In this document: positions 15,718 through 26,744 of the stretch, piece by piece | How the letters are laid out: the number at the start of each line of letters is the position of its first letter | Numbering within the stretch: position 1 is the stretch's first letter | From: B1SED10-225 sp964501415 | GTDB lineage: Bacteria; Bacillota_I; Bacilli_A; Izemoplasmatales; Izemoplasmataceae | Assembly: GCA_964501415.1 (NCBI GenBank) | Contig: CAZCSL010000006.1 | Span: 7,686 to 71,685, forward strand | Direction: 5' to 3' | DNA length: 64,000 nucleotides | The notes under the pieces: model-generated | The model's database searches: none | Seen by the model: the letters and a program-made list of their open reading frames with translations, nothing else | What the model was told of the DNA's origin: nothing | Program-made: the position numbers and the translations under genes

Positions 15718-16401
15718 TTATTTATAATTATTATGTTTTTCATTGATAACAAACTCTAAATATTGACAAGGAAGCCATCTTTCATTAACTTTACATTGAA
15801 AAGAAGCATCCATATCTTGAAGAGGATAGTATTTATTCTCAAGTAAGACTATTGGATCTTTACTTAATACGACTTGTTTAAATCTATGGAATTGATCTTT
15901 ATAATCCTCTTTTAAATGGTACTTTAGAATTTCAATAAAACGCTTTTCAAATACCTTTATATCCACCGATGATCCTTTGTGTTCTTTCAGTGATGTAGCT
16001 TGGTTTTTGAACTCATCCATGACATCATTGAGATTGATTCCAATACCCATTAAACAATAAGTTGTTGGTTGGTTCATTTCAATTAAAATCCCGGCAATTT
16101 TCTTATCATGAACATATATATCGTTTGGCAGTTTAATATAACCTTTAACTTTATATTTTAACAACGTATCAACGACACTTAAAGTTGCAATAATCAAAGC
16201 TTTGGTATAGGTAATCGGTTTTTTAAGTAGTAAGGTTGCTAAGAAATTTTTATTTTTCTCACTATGCCAACGACGAGAAAAGCGCCCCTTTCCAGCCGTT
16301 TGGAAGTCTGCAGTTATGAGCGTTTTGTCTGGTAATTGTTCTAAATATTCTTTTGCATAATCATTGGTAGACGTTGTTGTTTTTAAATGGATTGTTTTCA
16401 T
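15718..16401 (-). CDS. birA: Biotin-[acetyl-CoA-carboxylase] ligase, lacks DNA-binding domain
   Basis: Activates biotin with ATP and attaches it to the AccB lysine. 227 residues from 16401 (MKTIHLKTTTSTNDYAKEYL). The longer frame is rejected because a promoter -10 (TACAAT, 16426-16431) lies within it and GGGGTG precedes the chosen ATG. The biotin-binding loop appears as TAGKGRFSRRWHS and the KLPNDIYVHDKKIAGILIEM segment is intact; a short C-terminal SH3-like piece follows. There is no N-terminal winged helix, so it is a mono-functional ligase and cannot act as the BirA repressor. It lies just upstream of the acc/fab operon, its main customer. Confidence 0.93.
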   Translation of the reverse strand: MKTIHLKTTTSTNDYAKEYLEQLPDKTLITADFQTAGKGRFSRRWHSEKNKNFLATLLLKKPITYTKALIIATLSVVDTLLKYKVKGYIKLPNDIYVHDKKIAGILIEMNQPTTYCLMGIGINLNDVMDEFKNQATSLKEHKGSSVDIKVFEKRFIEILKYHLKEDYKDQFHRFKQVVLSKDPIVLLENKYYPLQDMDASFQCKVNERWLPCQYLEFVINEKHNNYK

Positions 16402-16455
16402 TTTTACACCCCATAAATATCTATTATTGTACCATGTCAATAATTGAACTCAAAA

Positions 16456-16487
16456 TAAAAACGCCTAAAGATAGGCGTTTTATAGAT
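16456..16487 (-). terminator. Terminator of the ATP synthase operon
   Basis: Minus strand AAAACGCCTA-TCTT-TAGGCGTTTTTATTTT directly after atpC. Confidence 0.85.
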
Positions 16488-16498
16488 TATAAATAAAC

Positions 16499-16891
16499 TT
16501 AACGTTTTGAAGCTTGGGCTTCTTTAATGTTTTTCTTTAACTCTCGTTCAGCTTTTAAGAAATCTCTTGTGCGTCTGCGGTTTTCTTCTAAACGTTCTTT
16601 TCGAACGTCTTCTAAGTGTTTCATTGCATTGTCCTTATCCATGCCTACGTGCGCTTCTTGTGCAATAACATTAATCACGTTTTCACTATGTTCCAAGGCA
16701 CCGTTAATGACAACCGTAAAAATCACATCTTGATCTTTAACCAACTTAATATAGCCTACATCAATAGAGGCGATTAGTGGGGCATGGTTATCTAAAATAG
16801 CAAACTCTCCTAAAGACTTAGAGCTTACTACAACATAATCTACATTTTCATTGTACAACTCACCCTCAGGATTAACGACGATGATTTTCAT
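16499..16891 (-). CDS. atpC: ATP synthase F1 subunit epsilon
   Basis: Central-stalk subunit that couples rotation and damps ATP hydrolysis. 130 residues: a beta-sandwich domain opening with IIVVNPEGELYNENVDYVVV and the SLGEFAILDNHAPLIASI motif, then a basic helical hairpin (about 90-130) ending in charged residues. The last gene of the operon, eight bases after atpD and followed by a terminator. Confidence 0.95.
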   Translation of the reverse strand: MKIIVVNPEGELYNENVDYVVVSSKSLGEFAILDNHAPLIASIDVGYIKLVKDQDVIFTVVINGALEHSENVINVIAQEAHVGMDKDNAMKHLEDVRKERLEENRRRTRDFLKAERELKKNIKEAQASKR

Positions 16892-16899
16892 CTAATCAC

Positions 16900-19207
<2,308 letters not shown>

Positions 19208-19220
19208 AGTTTAAACCACC

Positions 19221-20729
19221 TTAGTTAAACCGTTTTTTGAACTGTTCAATCACGTTGTCAAATGATTTGGTATCCGGTAATGCCTTCTTTTCTTTGATAT
19301 GCTTTAACAACGCTTGACCTTTTTCATCGGTATCTAAATAATCATGCAAAGAACGTTCAAAACGTTTGATATCTTCAACTTTTATGTCATCCAAAAAGCC
19401 TTTGGTAAGCGCATAAATACTAACAACTTGCTTGTTGACAGGCATGACTTCATGCAAGCCTTGTTTCAAAATTTCAACCGTTCTTTTACCACGTTCAAGT
19501 TTTTCTTTTGTCGCTTTATCGAGATCACTGCCAAATTGAGTGAAAGCTTCTAATTCTCGGTATGACGCTAAATCCAAACGCAAGGTCCCACTGACTTTTT
19601 TAATCGCTTTAATCTGTGCTGAACCACCAACACGAGATACGCTAAGCCCTGCATTAATCGCAGGTCTGACACCCGTATAAAACAAATCGCTTTGTAAGAA
19701 AATCTGTCCGTCTGTGATACTGATGACATTGGTTGGAATATAAGCAGAAATATCGCCAGCTTTGGTTTCGATAATCGGTAAGGCCGTTATCGACCCACCG
19801 CCAAGACTATCATTGAGTTTTGCCGCACGCTCTAAAAGGCGTGAGTGCAAATAGAAAACATCGCCCGGGAAAGCTTCTCTACCAGGTGGTCTGCGCAATA
19901 ATAGTGACAATTCACGATAAGCCGTCGCATGTTTACTCAAATCATCGTAAACAACCAAAACACTTTTGCCTTCGAACATGAACTCCTCGCCAATGCTAAC
20001 CCCCGCATATGGTGCTAAATAAAGCAATGGAGCGGGTTCAGAGGCACTAGCAGAAACGATGATAGTATATTCTAAAGCCCCATGTTTTCTAAGGGTTTTT
20101 TGTACTTGGGCTACGGTAGATTCTTTTTGGCCAATCGCTACATAAACACAAATAACATCTTCATCTTTTTGATTAATGATGGTGTCTAGGGCTATGGATG
20201 TCTTACCCGTTTGACGATCGCCGATGATAAGCTCACGTTGACCGCGACCAATGGGTACTAAAGCATCCAATACTTTTATACCGGTTTGAAGCGGTTCTTC
20301 TACTGACTTTCTGGCCATGACACCCTGGGCTTTTTTCTCAAGTGGACGCGTTTTATCGGTCTTAATGTTTCCTAGACCATCGATCGGTTTACCTAGTGGG
20401 TTAATGGCACGACCAAGCAAGGCTTCTCCGACGGGAACCTCAAGTATCCGGCCACTTGTTTTAACGGTGTCGCCTTCTTTAATTTCGGTAGATTCATCTA
20501 AGATGATGGCACCGACATGATCCTTTTCTAAGTTCAATGCCATCCCATAAATGTCATTGCCAAAATCCAGTAATTCACCACTCATCGCTTCATCCAGTCC
20601 ATGGACGAGGGCGATTCCATCACCAACGCTGATGACGGTACCGACATTATCGGTTTTGATTTCCTTACTGTATTTTTGAATTTGTTCTTTGATAAGTGTA
20701 CTTATTTCTTTTGTGTCCATTTTGCTCAT
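19221..20729 (-). CDS. atpA: ATP synthase F1 subunit alpha
   Basis: Non-catalytic nucleotide-binding subunit of the F1 hexamer. 502 residues with P-loop GDRQTGKTSIALDTI, VYVAIGQKESTVAQ, VVYDDLSKHATAYRELSLLL and the arginine finger region ISVSRVGGSAQ-like segment (LSVSRVGGSAQIKAIKKV). The N-terminal MSKMDTKEISTLIKEQIQ is the helix that binds the delta subunit. Twelve bases after atpH. Confidence 0.98.
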   Translation of the reverse strand: MSKMDTKEISTLIKEQIQKYSKEIKTDNVGTVISVGDGIALVHGLDEAMSGELLDFGNDIYGMALNLEKDHVGAIILDESTEIKEGDTVKTSGRILEVPVGEALLGRAINPLGKPIDGLGNIKTDKTRPLEKKAQGVMARKSVEEPLQTGIKVLDALVPIGRGQRELIIGDRQTGKTSIALDTIINQKDEDVICVYVAIGQKESTVAQVQKTLRKHGALEYTIIVSASASEPAPLLYLAPYAGVSIGEEFMFEGKSVLVVYDDLSKHATAYRELSLLLRRPPGREAFPGDVFYLHSRLLERAAKLNDSLGGGSITALPIIETKAGDISAYIPTNVISITDGQIFLQSDLFYTGVRPAINAGLSVSRVGGSAQIKAIKKVSGTLRLDLASYRELEAFTQFGSDLDKATKEKLERGKRTVEILKQGLHEVMPVNKQVVSIYALTKGFLDDIKVEDIKRFERSLHDYLDTDEKGQALLKHIKEKKALPDTKSFDNVIEQFKKRFN

Positions 20730-20741
20730 ACTCTCACCTGC

Positions 20742-21257
20742 CTATTTTGTCAAGCGACGCTTAAGTTCTAATAAGGTTTGATTGACGGTTTGATCCATAA
20801 CCTTACCTTCATACTCGAATCTAAGTCCACCAATAATCGACTCATCAAGATGGGTTTTCATTAGAACTTTTCGTTGATATTTTTTTTCAAAACTGTCTCT
20901 TAAATTATTAATTTGTGTTGGTGATAACGTGGTCTTACTATACACATGAATTTGCATGACATCATGCATGCGATCAATTAATTCATTAAAATCTTTGTAA
21001 ACCATACTCAAAATCTCACTGCGATTATTATCGATGATGACACATAAAAAATCCTCAAACAAAGATGATAGCCCAATCGCTTTTACTGCCGCTTTTTTCT
21101 TCTCTTTATGTACATTAGGATGTTTAAAAAAGCGAATGCTTGTCTCATCAAGACTTTCTAAAAATGAAGAGAAAACCGATTGAATTTCCTTCAATTGGTT
21201 AGATTCATTGGCAAGTTCAAAAAGTGCGACGGCATATTGTTCGCTTTGCGCACTCAT
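20742..21257 (-). CDS. atpH: ATP synthase F1 subunit delta
   Basis: Links the top of F1 to the b stalk. A 171-residue protein with an N-terminal helical bundle (YAVALFELANESNQLKEIQ, FFKHPNVHKEKKKAAV) and the C-terminal family signature MKTHLDESIIGGLRFEYEGKVMD. It overlaps the end of atpF by four bases. Confidence 0.94.
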   Translation of the reverse strand: MSAQSEQYAVALFELANESNQLKEIQSVFSSFLESLDETSIRFFKHPNVHKEKKKAAVKAIGLSSLFEDFLCVIIDNNRSEILSMVYKDFNELIDRMHDVMQIHVYSKTTLSPTQINNLRDSFEKKYQRKVLMKTHLDESIIGGLRFEYEGKVMDQTVNQTLLELKRRLTK

Positions 21258-21787
21258 TGTTTATCGACCTCGGCGATGGCTTCATCGATTAAGCGATTAT
21301 AGGTTTCTTTAGTAATCTTCTTATCAATAGCTTTATAACTTAAAGCTATCGCAACATCGACGATTTCTTTTTTAAGTTTATTACGGGCCAACTCAATCTC
21401 TTTTTCAAGATCTTCTTTCGCGGCTTTTTTCATCCGCTCGGCTTCATTTTTAGCTTCTTTGATAATGAGACGTTTATTATCTTCAGCTTGAGATTTTGCA
21501 TCTTCAACAATACTTCTTGCGTCTTCTTTAGCTTTTTGATACGTTTGTTCCGCTTCTTGTTTTAACGTTGATGCTTCTTGATGTTGTGCGGAAGCCTCTG
21601 TGAGCTCATTATCGACAATTTCTCTTCTAGACTCTAAAAAAGCCGTCACTTTATCCCAAAAGAACTTTTTCACCACAACAATAAGCAATAGTGTTGCGAC
21701 AATTTGGATGGCCATTTCGACGGGATTAATACCGGTTAAACCTGAATTCTCAACCAGGGTACGAATCGCTTGTGCAACAGTATCCAT
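21254..21787 (-). CDS. atpF: ATP synthase F0 subunit b
   Basis: The peripheral stalk. 177 residues: one N-terminal membrane helix (VEMAIQIVATLLLIVVVKKF, about 22-42), then a long highly charged helix (about 45-177), rich in Glu, Lys and Ala, that dimerises and binds delta. A single b gene is present, so the stalk is probably homodimeric. No lipobox is seen, unlike the lipoprotein b subunits of some mycoplasmas. Confidence 0.95.
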   Translation of the reverse strand: MDTVAQAIRTLVENSGLTGINPVEMAIQIVATLLLIVVVKKFFWDKVTAFLESRREIVDNELTEASAQHQEASTLKQEAEQTYQKAKEDARSIVEDAKSQAEDNKRLIIKEAKNEAERMKKAAKEDLEKEIELARNKLKKEIVDVAIALSYKAIDKKITKETYNRLIDEAIAEVDKQ

Positions 21788-21813
21788 GGGGTTGCCTCCT
21801 TATTTCTCTAAGC

Positions 21814-22080
21814 TTAGGTGGTGAAAATTAATACAAATGCAATGATTAAAGCATACAGTCCAGTCGTCTCGGCCATAGCCTGACCTACTAGCATCATCGT
21901 AGTAATTTTACCACTAGCCTCTGGTTGACGACCAATTGCTTCAACGGCTTTACCTGCAGCAAAACCTTGTCCAATACCTGGACCAATACCGGCGATCATG
22001 GCAATACCGGCACCTAACATAGCTAAACCGCTAATAAAATCTGCATTATACGCACTTTCAGCAAGCATTGTAAATAACAT
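21814..22080 (-). CDS. atpE: ATP synthase F0 subunit c, sodium-type signature
   Basis: The rotor-ring subunit, 88 residues and two membrane helices. Helix 1 ends in GIGPGIGQGFAAGKAVEAI, the polar loop is RQPEA and helix 2 holds GQAMAETTGLYAL. The Gln in GIGQG, the Glu in AETTG, the Thr after it and the Tyr of GLYAL match the positions Gln32, Glu65, Ser66 and Tyr70 that bind sodium in the Ilyobacter ring, with Thr for Ser. Sodium coupling is therefore likely but is inference. It lies between atpB and atpF. Confidence 0.95.
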   Translation of the reverse strand: MLFTMLAESAYNADFISGLAMLGAGIAMIAGIGPGIGQGFAAGKAVEAIGRQPEASGKITTMMLVGQAMAETTGLYALIIAFVLIFTT

Positions 22081-22120
22081 AATGTGTCCTCCTGTTTATG
22101 ATATATATTTTTTTTATTTA

Positions 22121-22777
22121 TTAAATTTCTTCTGTTTCAACGGCTATCGATAAGAAAATCATCAATAACATAAAATAGACAAATGCCTGAATTAATCCAA
22201 AGCCAATATTAAAGATAGGATGTACAACAAATGTCATGGGCAAAATTGCAACGACATTGGGCAAAATATTCATCACGATTACGCCGATTACGGCACCCGA
22301 TAATATATTACCAAATAAACGTAGTCCCATCGCCGTTGTGGTAGAGATTTCGCCAATGATATTTAAAGGCAGTAAAAATGGGATTGGACTCATTAAATCT
22401 TTCAATCGTTGCCAGGGATTTCTAATCACCATAGCACTAATTTGAATAATTAAAAATGCCATCAGTGAAAAGCCTAAGGCAATGTTTATATTGGAGAGTG
22501 GCGTAGCCAAACCGAATAAGCTAATGGTGTTTGCCAAGCCTAAATACAGCAATATCCCAATCAGCATGGGGGCAAACCTTTTCCAATGCCGACCAAAATA
22601 GTTTTGAATTAATGTATTTAACATATCAACGAGTAAAATAACCAAAAAAAGCGGACCTTTAATTGGTTTAGAGGGGTCCATTTTAGCAATGCGCGAGCCA
22701 AAAAAACTAAGCACCACCATCAAAACAACGATTATAATAATCGAAGATGCCATATTAGGACTCAACATCGGTTTCAC
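22121..22777 (-). CDS. atpB: ATP synthase F0 subunit a
   Basis: The stator channel subunit. 218 residues, five or more membrane helices. The essential arginine is in TTAMGLRLFGNILSG and the C-terminal helix holds GFGLIQAFVYFMLLMIFLS. It overlaps the end of the upstream atpI-like gene by 23 bases. It is at the shorter end of the family, with a short N-terminal periplasmic part. Confidence 0.94.
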   Translation of the reverse strand: MKPMLSPNMASSIIIIVVLMVVLSFFGSRIAKMDPSKPIKGPLFLVILLVDMLNTLIQNYFGRHWKRFAPMLIGILLYLGLANTISLFGLATPLSNINIALGFSLMAFLIIQISAMVIRNPWQRLKDLMSPIPFLLPLNIIGEISTTTAMGLRLFGNILSGAVIGVIVMNILPNVVAILPMTFVVHPIFNIGFGLIQAFVYFMLLMIFLSIAVETEEI

Positions 22778-23159
22778 CTTCTTTAAATATGATAGCCGAG
22801 ATAATCAAAGCAACCTTAAATGATGTTAAACCCGCAAAAACGGGAATCATCATTAAACCTTCATTAAAATGAGCAATGGCTAAAACCAAGCCATAAAAAG
22901 CAAATCTAATAAAATAGTTCCGAATAGAAAGGCTTCTTAGTCTAGTATAATCTATATCCACTTGTTTCATCACAGAACGATAATGAAATGACATCATCAT
23001 GACACTCACAAGCGTCCCCAAAATAAAGCTAAGTACAATCTCCCAGGGATTAAATGATGTAAAGCTAAACCCCACCCAAAGACCTAGCGAGACTATGAGC
23101 GCATAGGGCCATACCACAGCAAAGGTTTTAATATAGAGATTTTCAGTCTTTTTTATCAT
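22755..23159 (-). CDS. atpI: ATP synthase I-like membrane protein
   Basis: A 134-residue protein with four predicted membrane helices, in the place of atpI upstream of the a subunit. AtpI proteins help assemble the c ring, especially in sodium-type enzymes. The ATG at 23159 (MIKKTENLYIK) is preferred over a GTG three codons earlier because AGGTG lies six bases before it. Sequence conservation in this family is low, so the assignment rests on position, length and topology. Confidence 0.7.
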   Translation of the reverse strand: MIKKTENLYIKTFAVVWPYALIVSLGLWVGFSFTSFNPWEIVLSFILGTLVSVMMMSFHYRSVMKQVDIDYTRLRSLSIRNYFIRFAFYGLVLAIAHFNEGLMMIPVFAGLTSFKVALIISAIIFKEGETDVES

Positions 23160-23370
23160 ATTCTTCACCTAATCTATATATGCGAACCATAAAATTTCTT
23201 ACCGCCGCTAAAGCCCCTACAACCATAAATATAATGACGAATAATCGTTCAAACCCAAAAAGTCTGTCTAATCCCAGACCGATGAAAAATCCAATCAGAA
23301 TCGCGACAATGACTTCCCATGCAAAGTTCGATGCAATGGCGATGAGTTTTATCGTTTGCTTTTTATCCAT
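23143..23370 (-). CDS. atpZ: AtpZ/AtpI-type small membrane protein
   Basis: A 75-residue protein with two membrane helices separated by GLGLDRLFGFER, matching the F0F1-ATPase subunit family (AtpZ) in which the first helix ends in G(x)GLD. AtpZ and AtpI have been proposed to form a magnesium/calcium channel or to act as c-ring assembly factors. The ATG at 23370 is chosen over GTG codons just upstream. It lies between rpiB and atpI, overlapping atpI by 17 bases. Confidence 0.7.
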   Translation of the reverse strand: MDKKQTIKLIAIASNFAWEVIVAILIGFFIGLGLDRLFGFERLFVIIFMVVGALAAVRNFMVRIYRLGEEYDKKD

Positions 23371-23384
23371 CACCACGATATCCT

Positions 23385-23816
23385 TTACGTATCAATTTTA
23401 TCCACACGACGTTGATGACGTGATTGATTAGAAAAACGTGTATTCAACCACACATCGGTAATTTTAAAGGCCAAATCTTCACCGATAATGCGTCCGCCCA
23501 TGGTCAAAATATTAGAGTCATTGTGCAAGCGTGTCGCTTCAGCACTAAACACATCATGAATCAATGCTGCGCGGATGCCTTTGGTTTTATTCGCTTGAAT
23601 GCTCATACCCACACCGGTACCACACACTAAAATACCACGGTCGAATTCGCCCGAGGCAACAGCTTTAGATAGCGTTTTAGCCACATCATTATAATCACAG
23701 CTTTTGGCATCTTTACTACCAAAGTCTTCAATGGTATATGTCTGATTTGACAAATGTGACTTGATCGCTTCTTTAAGGTGGAATCCAGCGTGATCAGAGC
23801 CGATAGCTATTTTCAT
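23385..23816 (-). CDS. rpiB: Ribose-5-phosphate isomerase B
   Basis: Interconverts ribose 5-phosphate and ribulose 5-phosphate. 143 residues with the RpiB start KIAIGSDHAGFHLKEAI, the catalytic Cys in VCGTGVGMSIQANKTKGIRAA and the NDSNILTMGGRIIGEDLA segment. The ATG at 23816 follows GAGGTG by six bases. It is the first gene of the ATP synthase transcript, behind the promoter at 23848-23875; rpiB near the atp genes is a recurring Firmicutes arrangement. Confidence 0.95.
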   Translation of the reverse strand: MKIAIGSDHAGFHLKEAIKSHLSNQTYTIEDFGSKDAKSCDYNDVAKTLSKAVASGEFDRGILVCGTGVGMSIQANKTKGIRAALIHDVFSAEATRLHNDSNILTMGGRIIGEDLAFKITDVWLNTRFSNQSRHQRRVDKIDT

Positions 23817-23847
23817 TAATAACACCTCATAAAAAATCTACTTATCT

Positions 23848-23875
23848 ATTATATCAAAGACTTGAAAAATTACAA
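23848..23875 (-). promoter_or_regulatory. Promoter of the rpiB-atp operon
   Basis: Minus strand TTGTAA (23870-23875), spacer 16, TATAAT (23848-23853) with an extended TGA before it. It lies between the tsaC start-side gene block and rpiB. Confidence 0.65.
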
Positions 23876-23888
23876 AACAAAAATACCT

Positions 23889-24446
23889 TTACTTAACGAT
23901 GACGCTCCCTTGACGCAAAACGCGTTTATTTGAAACATCATAAACCGTAGAAGCCCTACCTTTAGCGTCATCTGCCTCTACGATATAATCGGAAAGATGA
24001 TTAAAACGAAGCGCTTCTTTAAAGGTTTTAACTTCCGGCTGATGAGAAAGATTTAAAGACGTCACAGCCATAGGCCCAAAATGTTTTAACAACCGTAAGG
24101 CAATCGGGTCATGGGGAATTCTAAGGCCAATCGTATCAAATCCTGCATTGACAAAAGCAGGGACGGCATCGCTTTTTGATACGACTAAGGTCAGTGCTCC
24201 GGGCCAATATTTTTGGGCTAAAGGCCTTAGATGTGTCTCATCCGTGGTAAAAGTCAAAGCCTCTTTTAAAGAAGCACACAAAATAACCAACGGCTTGTTT
24301 TTTTCACGGCCCTTAATCTGATATATTTTTTGAACCCCGACTTTATCATGATAAAGGGCCCCAATACCATAAACCGTATCCGTCCTGAAAATAACCGTCT
24401 TTTTGTCTAATTTCTTTTGACAAATCTCATCAATCGATATCAACAT
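23889..24446 (-). CDS. tsaC: L-threonylcarbamoyladenylate synthase
   Basis: Makes the threonylcarbamoyl-AMP used for the t6A37 modification of ANN-decoding tRNAs. A 185-residue YrdC-fold protein with FRTDTVYGIGAL, KIYQIKGREKNKPLVILC, the LTLVV strand after YWPGA and the GLRIPHDP segment. It lacks the extra C-terminal Sua5 domain, so it is the short TsaC form. The last gene of the block that starts near 29.9 kb, 9 bases after rnhB. Confidence 0.93.
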   Translation of the reverse strand: MLISIDEICQKKLDKKTVIFRTDTVYGIGALYHDKVGVQKIYQIKGREKNKPLVILCASLKEALTFTTDETHLRPLAQKYWPGALTLVVSKSDAVPAFVNAGFDTIGLRIPHDPIALRLLKHFGPMAVTSLNLSHQPEVKTFKEALRFNHLSDYIVEADDAKGRASTVYDVSNKRVLRQGSVIVK

Positions 24447-24455
24447 ATCTATACC

Positions 24456-25076
24456 TCAAAATTTTAATGATGTTTGTTTATTGATTTGCATTTGAACGGG
24501 TTTAAAACTTTTTCTATGAATCTCACATATACCATGTTCACTTAAAGCATCTAGATGTTTTTTTGTCGGATAACCTTTGTGTTGTTCAAAACCATACTCA
24601 GGATATAACAAGGCGTATTCGACCATGAGTTGATCGCGTTTGGTTTTGGCAATAATGCTAGCTGCCGCGATTGAAGCACTTAAACTATCGCCTTTGATAA
24701 GTGACTGACTAGGTATATTTAAATCATTTAAAGGCATCGCATCACTTAGTACATAATCAACTTTGGTTAAAGATTTTATCGCTTCATACATACCTTTTTT
24801 ACTGGCACGAAGCACATTGAGACTATCTACTTCTTCAACCGGAATAATGACATATGAAACCTCTTTTGCACAGCGATATATTTTTTTAGCTAAAGCATTT
24901 CTTTGTTTTTCACTCAACGCTTTAGAATCATTTAAACCTTCAATAGGATTATGAGAATCTAGCACTACCGCCGCGACCACAATAGGTCCAGCTAAAGGCC
25001 CACGTCCAACCTCATCACAACCAGCGATATATTTATACCCACGGGACCATAACGCCTTTTCATAGTTGTACATCAC
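24456..25076 (-). CDS. rnhB: Ribonuclease HII
   Basis: Cuts RNA in RNA-DNA hybrids and at single ribonucleotides in DNA. 206 residues with the DEVGRGPLAGPIVVAAVV motif holding the first catalytic Asp-Glu pair, LNDSKALSEKQR, the third acid in YVLSDAMPL and SIIAKTKRDQLM. Its start overlaps rbgA by 17 bases. The rbgA-rnhB pairing is the classical Bacillus order. Confidence 0.96.
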   Translation of the reverse strand: MMYNYEKALWSRGYKYIAGCDEVGRGPLAGPIVVAAVVLDSHNPIEGLNDSKALSEKQRNALAKKIYRCAKEVSYVIIPVEEVDSLNVLRASKKGMYEAIKSLTKVDYVLSDAMPLNDLNIPSQSLIKGDSLSASIAAASIIAKTKRDQLMVEYALLYPEYGFEQHKGYPTKKHLDALSEHGICEIHRKSFKPVQMQINKQTSLKF

Positions 25077-25929
25077 GGCTAGACACCCTCTCTAAGATAA
25101 TAGGGCCAAAGCCTTGGTGTCGAAAGTCATAAAGGAAATGATCCATCACTCTTTCGTAATCTATTTGTCCACCTTGCATCAGGCATCCCCGTTTTTTTGC
25201 TATCTTTTCAAACAGATCAAGCGACGTATCAGCTTCATCGATATCCATGTCATATTTTTTTTCGAAGGCGTCTTTATAGTGGTTTTTCAAAATATCAAAG
25301 CCGTGGATAACCACATCATCTCTGGGGATAAAATGATCTTTGATGGTTCCAAGTAACGCAAGATTCAAAGCAGATTGTTGATCTGTGATATTAGGCCATA
25401 ATATTCCGGGCGTATCTAAAAGTTCAAAGTCCTTGTTGATTCTTATCGTTTGCAGGTGTCTAGTAATCCCAGGTGTATCGCCAATTTTAGTTGCCTTTTT
25501 ACCCACTAGGCGATTGATTAACGTACTCTTGCCAACATTAGGGATACCAACAATCAAAGCGCGAATAGGCCTTTCAATTCGACCCTTAGTTTGTTCTTTT
25601 TCAAAGACATCTTTTAAAATCGTTTTGGCTTTATGATGAATTTCATCCACATTAGTCCCTTTCAAGGCATTGATCTTCAACGTGTGGTAACCATGAGATT
25701 CAAAGGTTTCCATCCATTGATGAAGGGGTTTTTGCTCAGCTAAATCCGATTTATTTAGCAAAAGTAGCTTGGGTTTATACGTGAATAGTTCTTTAAGTTC
25801 AGGATTAATCGAAGCATACGGGGCACGAGCATCCAGTACTTCTAAAATGATGTCGATGTGTTTCATATGCGTTTTAATCAATCGTTTTGTCTTGGCCATA
25901 TGACCTGGATAGTAATTAATCTTTTTCAT
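25060..25929 (-). CDS. rbgA: Ribosome biogenesis GTPase RbgA (YlqF)
   Basis: Circularly permuted GTPase needed for late 50S assembly. 289 residues from 25929 (MKKINYYPGHMAKTKRLIK), preceded by GGAAGG. Permuted motif order is visible: G4 NKSDL comes first, then G1 GIPNVGKSTLINRL, then G3 DTPGILWP. The N-terminal YYPGHMAK is the RbgA hallmark. The C-terminal ANTAR-like region (after about 200) binds 23S rRNA helices in relatives. It sits between lepB and rnhB. Confidence 0.96.
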   Translation of the reverse strand: MKKINYYPGHMAKTKRLIKTHMKHIDIILEVLDARAPYASINPELKELFTYKPKLLLLNKSDLAEQKPLHQWMETFESHGYHTLKINALKGTNVDEIHHKAKTILKDVFEKEQTKGRIERPIRALIVGIPNVGKSTLINRLVGKKATKIGDTPGITRHLQTIRINKDFELLDTPGILWPNITDQQSALNLALLGTIKDHFIPRDDVVIHGFDILKNHYKDAFEKKYDMDIDEADTSLDLFEKIAKKRGCLMQGGQIDYERVMDHFLYDFRHQGFGPIILERVSSRDVQL

Positions 25930-25930
25930 A

Positions 25931-26740
25931 TCATTCAATCCTTCCAAAAGCATTTAAAGGCCAAATCCTGTAATTGACAACGCCATAAATGGCCGATTCA
26001 TTTACCAATCCAAAATGCCGTGAATCCGAGGAGTTTTCGCGGTTGTCGCCAAGCAAGAAGTAAGATGACTCATCCAGTTCAAAACTACATGTGTCCTCAT
26101 TATTATAACACTCAGTTACTACCCCTTCTAATAAATAAGTTTCTTCTAGCCTTTGATCATCCACATAAACTTCTCCATTATCAATCCGGATTACTTCTCC
26201 TGGAAGACCAATAATACGTTTGATGAGATAGTGATCTTCGAACTCATCCGGTTTAACTACCACAAAGTCATAACGTGATTTGGACCGATACATTCTTTGC
26301 ATGATAACATAATCGTTATCATCGAAAGTTGGTTCCATAGAACTTCCATCCACATTCGCAAATGAAAAAAACAACCCATTGATTAAGATATATAGCGCCA
26401 TTAAATAAACAAAAAAGGACAAAAACTCTAACGCTTTATACGTATTAAATAATGATTCTTCATCCTCGGTCTCTTGCTTGTTTAAGGTTTTAACTAGTAT
26501 AAACAGCAAAATCACGATTAAAAACATACTCAATAGGTAAGCAAGTGGAAAGGTGGTGAAAAAATTAGCCTCAAAGCGACTGAATAAATCCGTTATGGCT
26601 AGATTGTAAAACGTTGAAAAAAGATTATCTGATTGTCTGATATAGGGAAAAACCATGACAAAAAAGAGCGCAAGAAGCATAAGGAATATTTTGCGCTCTA
26701 TTTTTCTTTTTGAGGTAGGTTTAAGCTTGGAATCACTCAT
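25931..26740 (-). CDS. lepB: Signal peptidase I with three N-terminal membrane segments
   Basis: Removes signal peptides from secreted proteins. 269 residues. The catalytic Ser is in VDGSSMEPTF (about 134) and the Lys in YLIKRIIGLPGE; box E is LLGDNRENSSDSRHFG. Three hydrophobic helices (about 18-35, 62-85, 102-126) precede the Ser, whereas most Gram-positive enzymes have one. A two-cysteine pair (ECYNNEDTC) in the external part may form a disulfide. It lies between sftA and rbgA, four bases after the former. Confidence 0.94.
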   Translation of the reverse strand: MSDSKLKPTSKRKIERKIFLMLLALFFVMVFPYIRQSDNLFSTFYNLAITDLFSRFEANFFTTFPLAYLLSMFLIVILLFILVKTLNKQETEDEESLFNTYKALEFLSFFVYLMALYILINGLFFSFANVDGSSMEPTFDDNDYVIMQRMYRSKSRYDFVVVKPDEFEDHYLIKRIIGLPGEVIRIDNGEVYVDDQRLEETYLLEGVVTECYNNEDTCSFELDESSYFLLGDNRENSSDSRHFGLVNESAIYGVVNYRIWPLNAFGRIE

Positions 26741-26744
26741 ATAA

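Noticed and set aside
23143..23159. Frameshift joining atpZ and atpI
   Set aside because: Each has its own ribosome site and complete helices; short overlaps are common in this operon.
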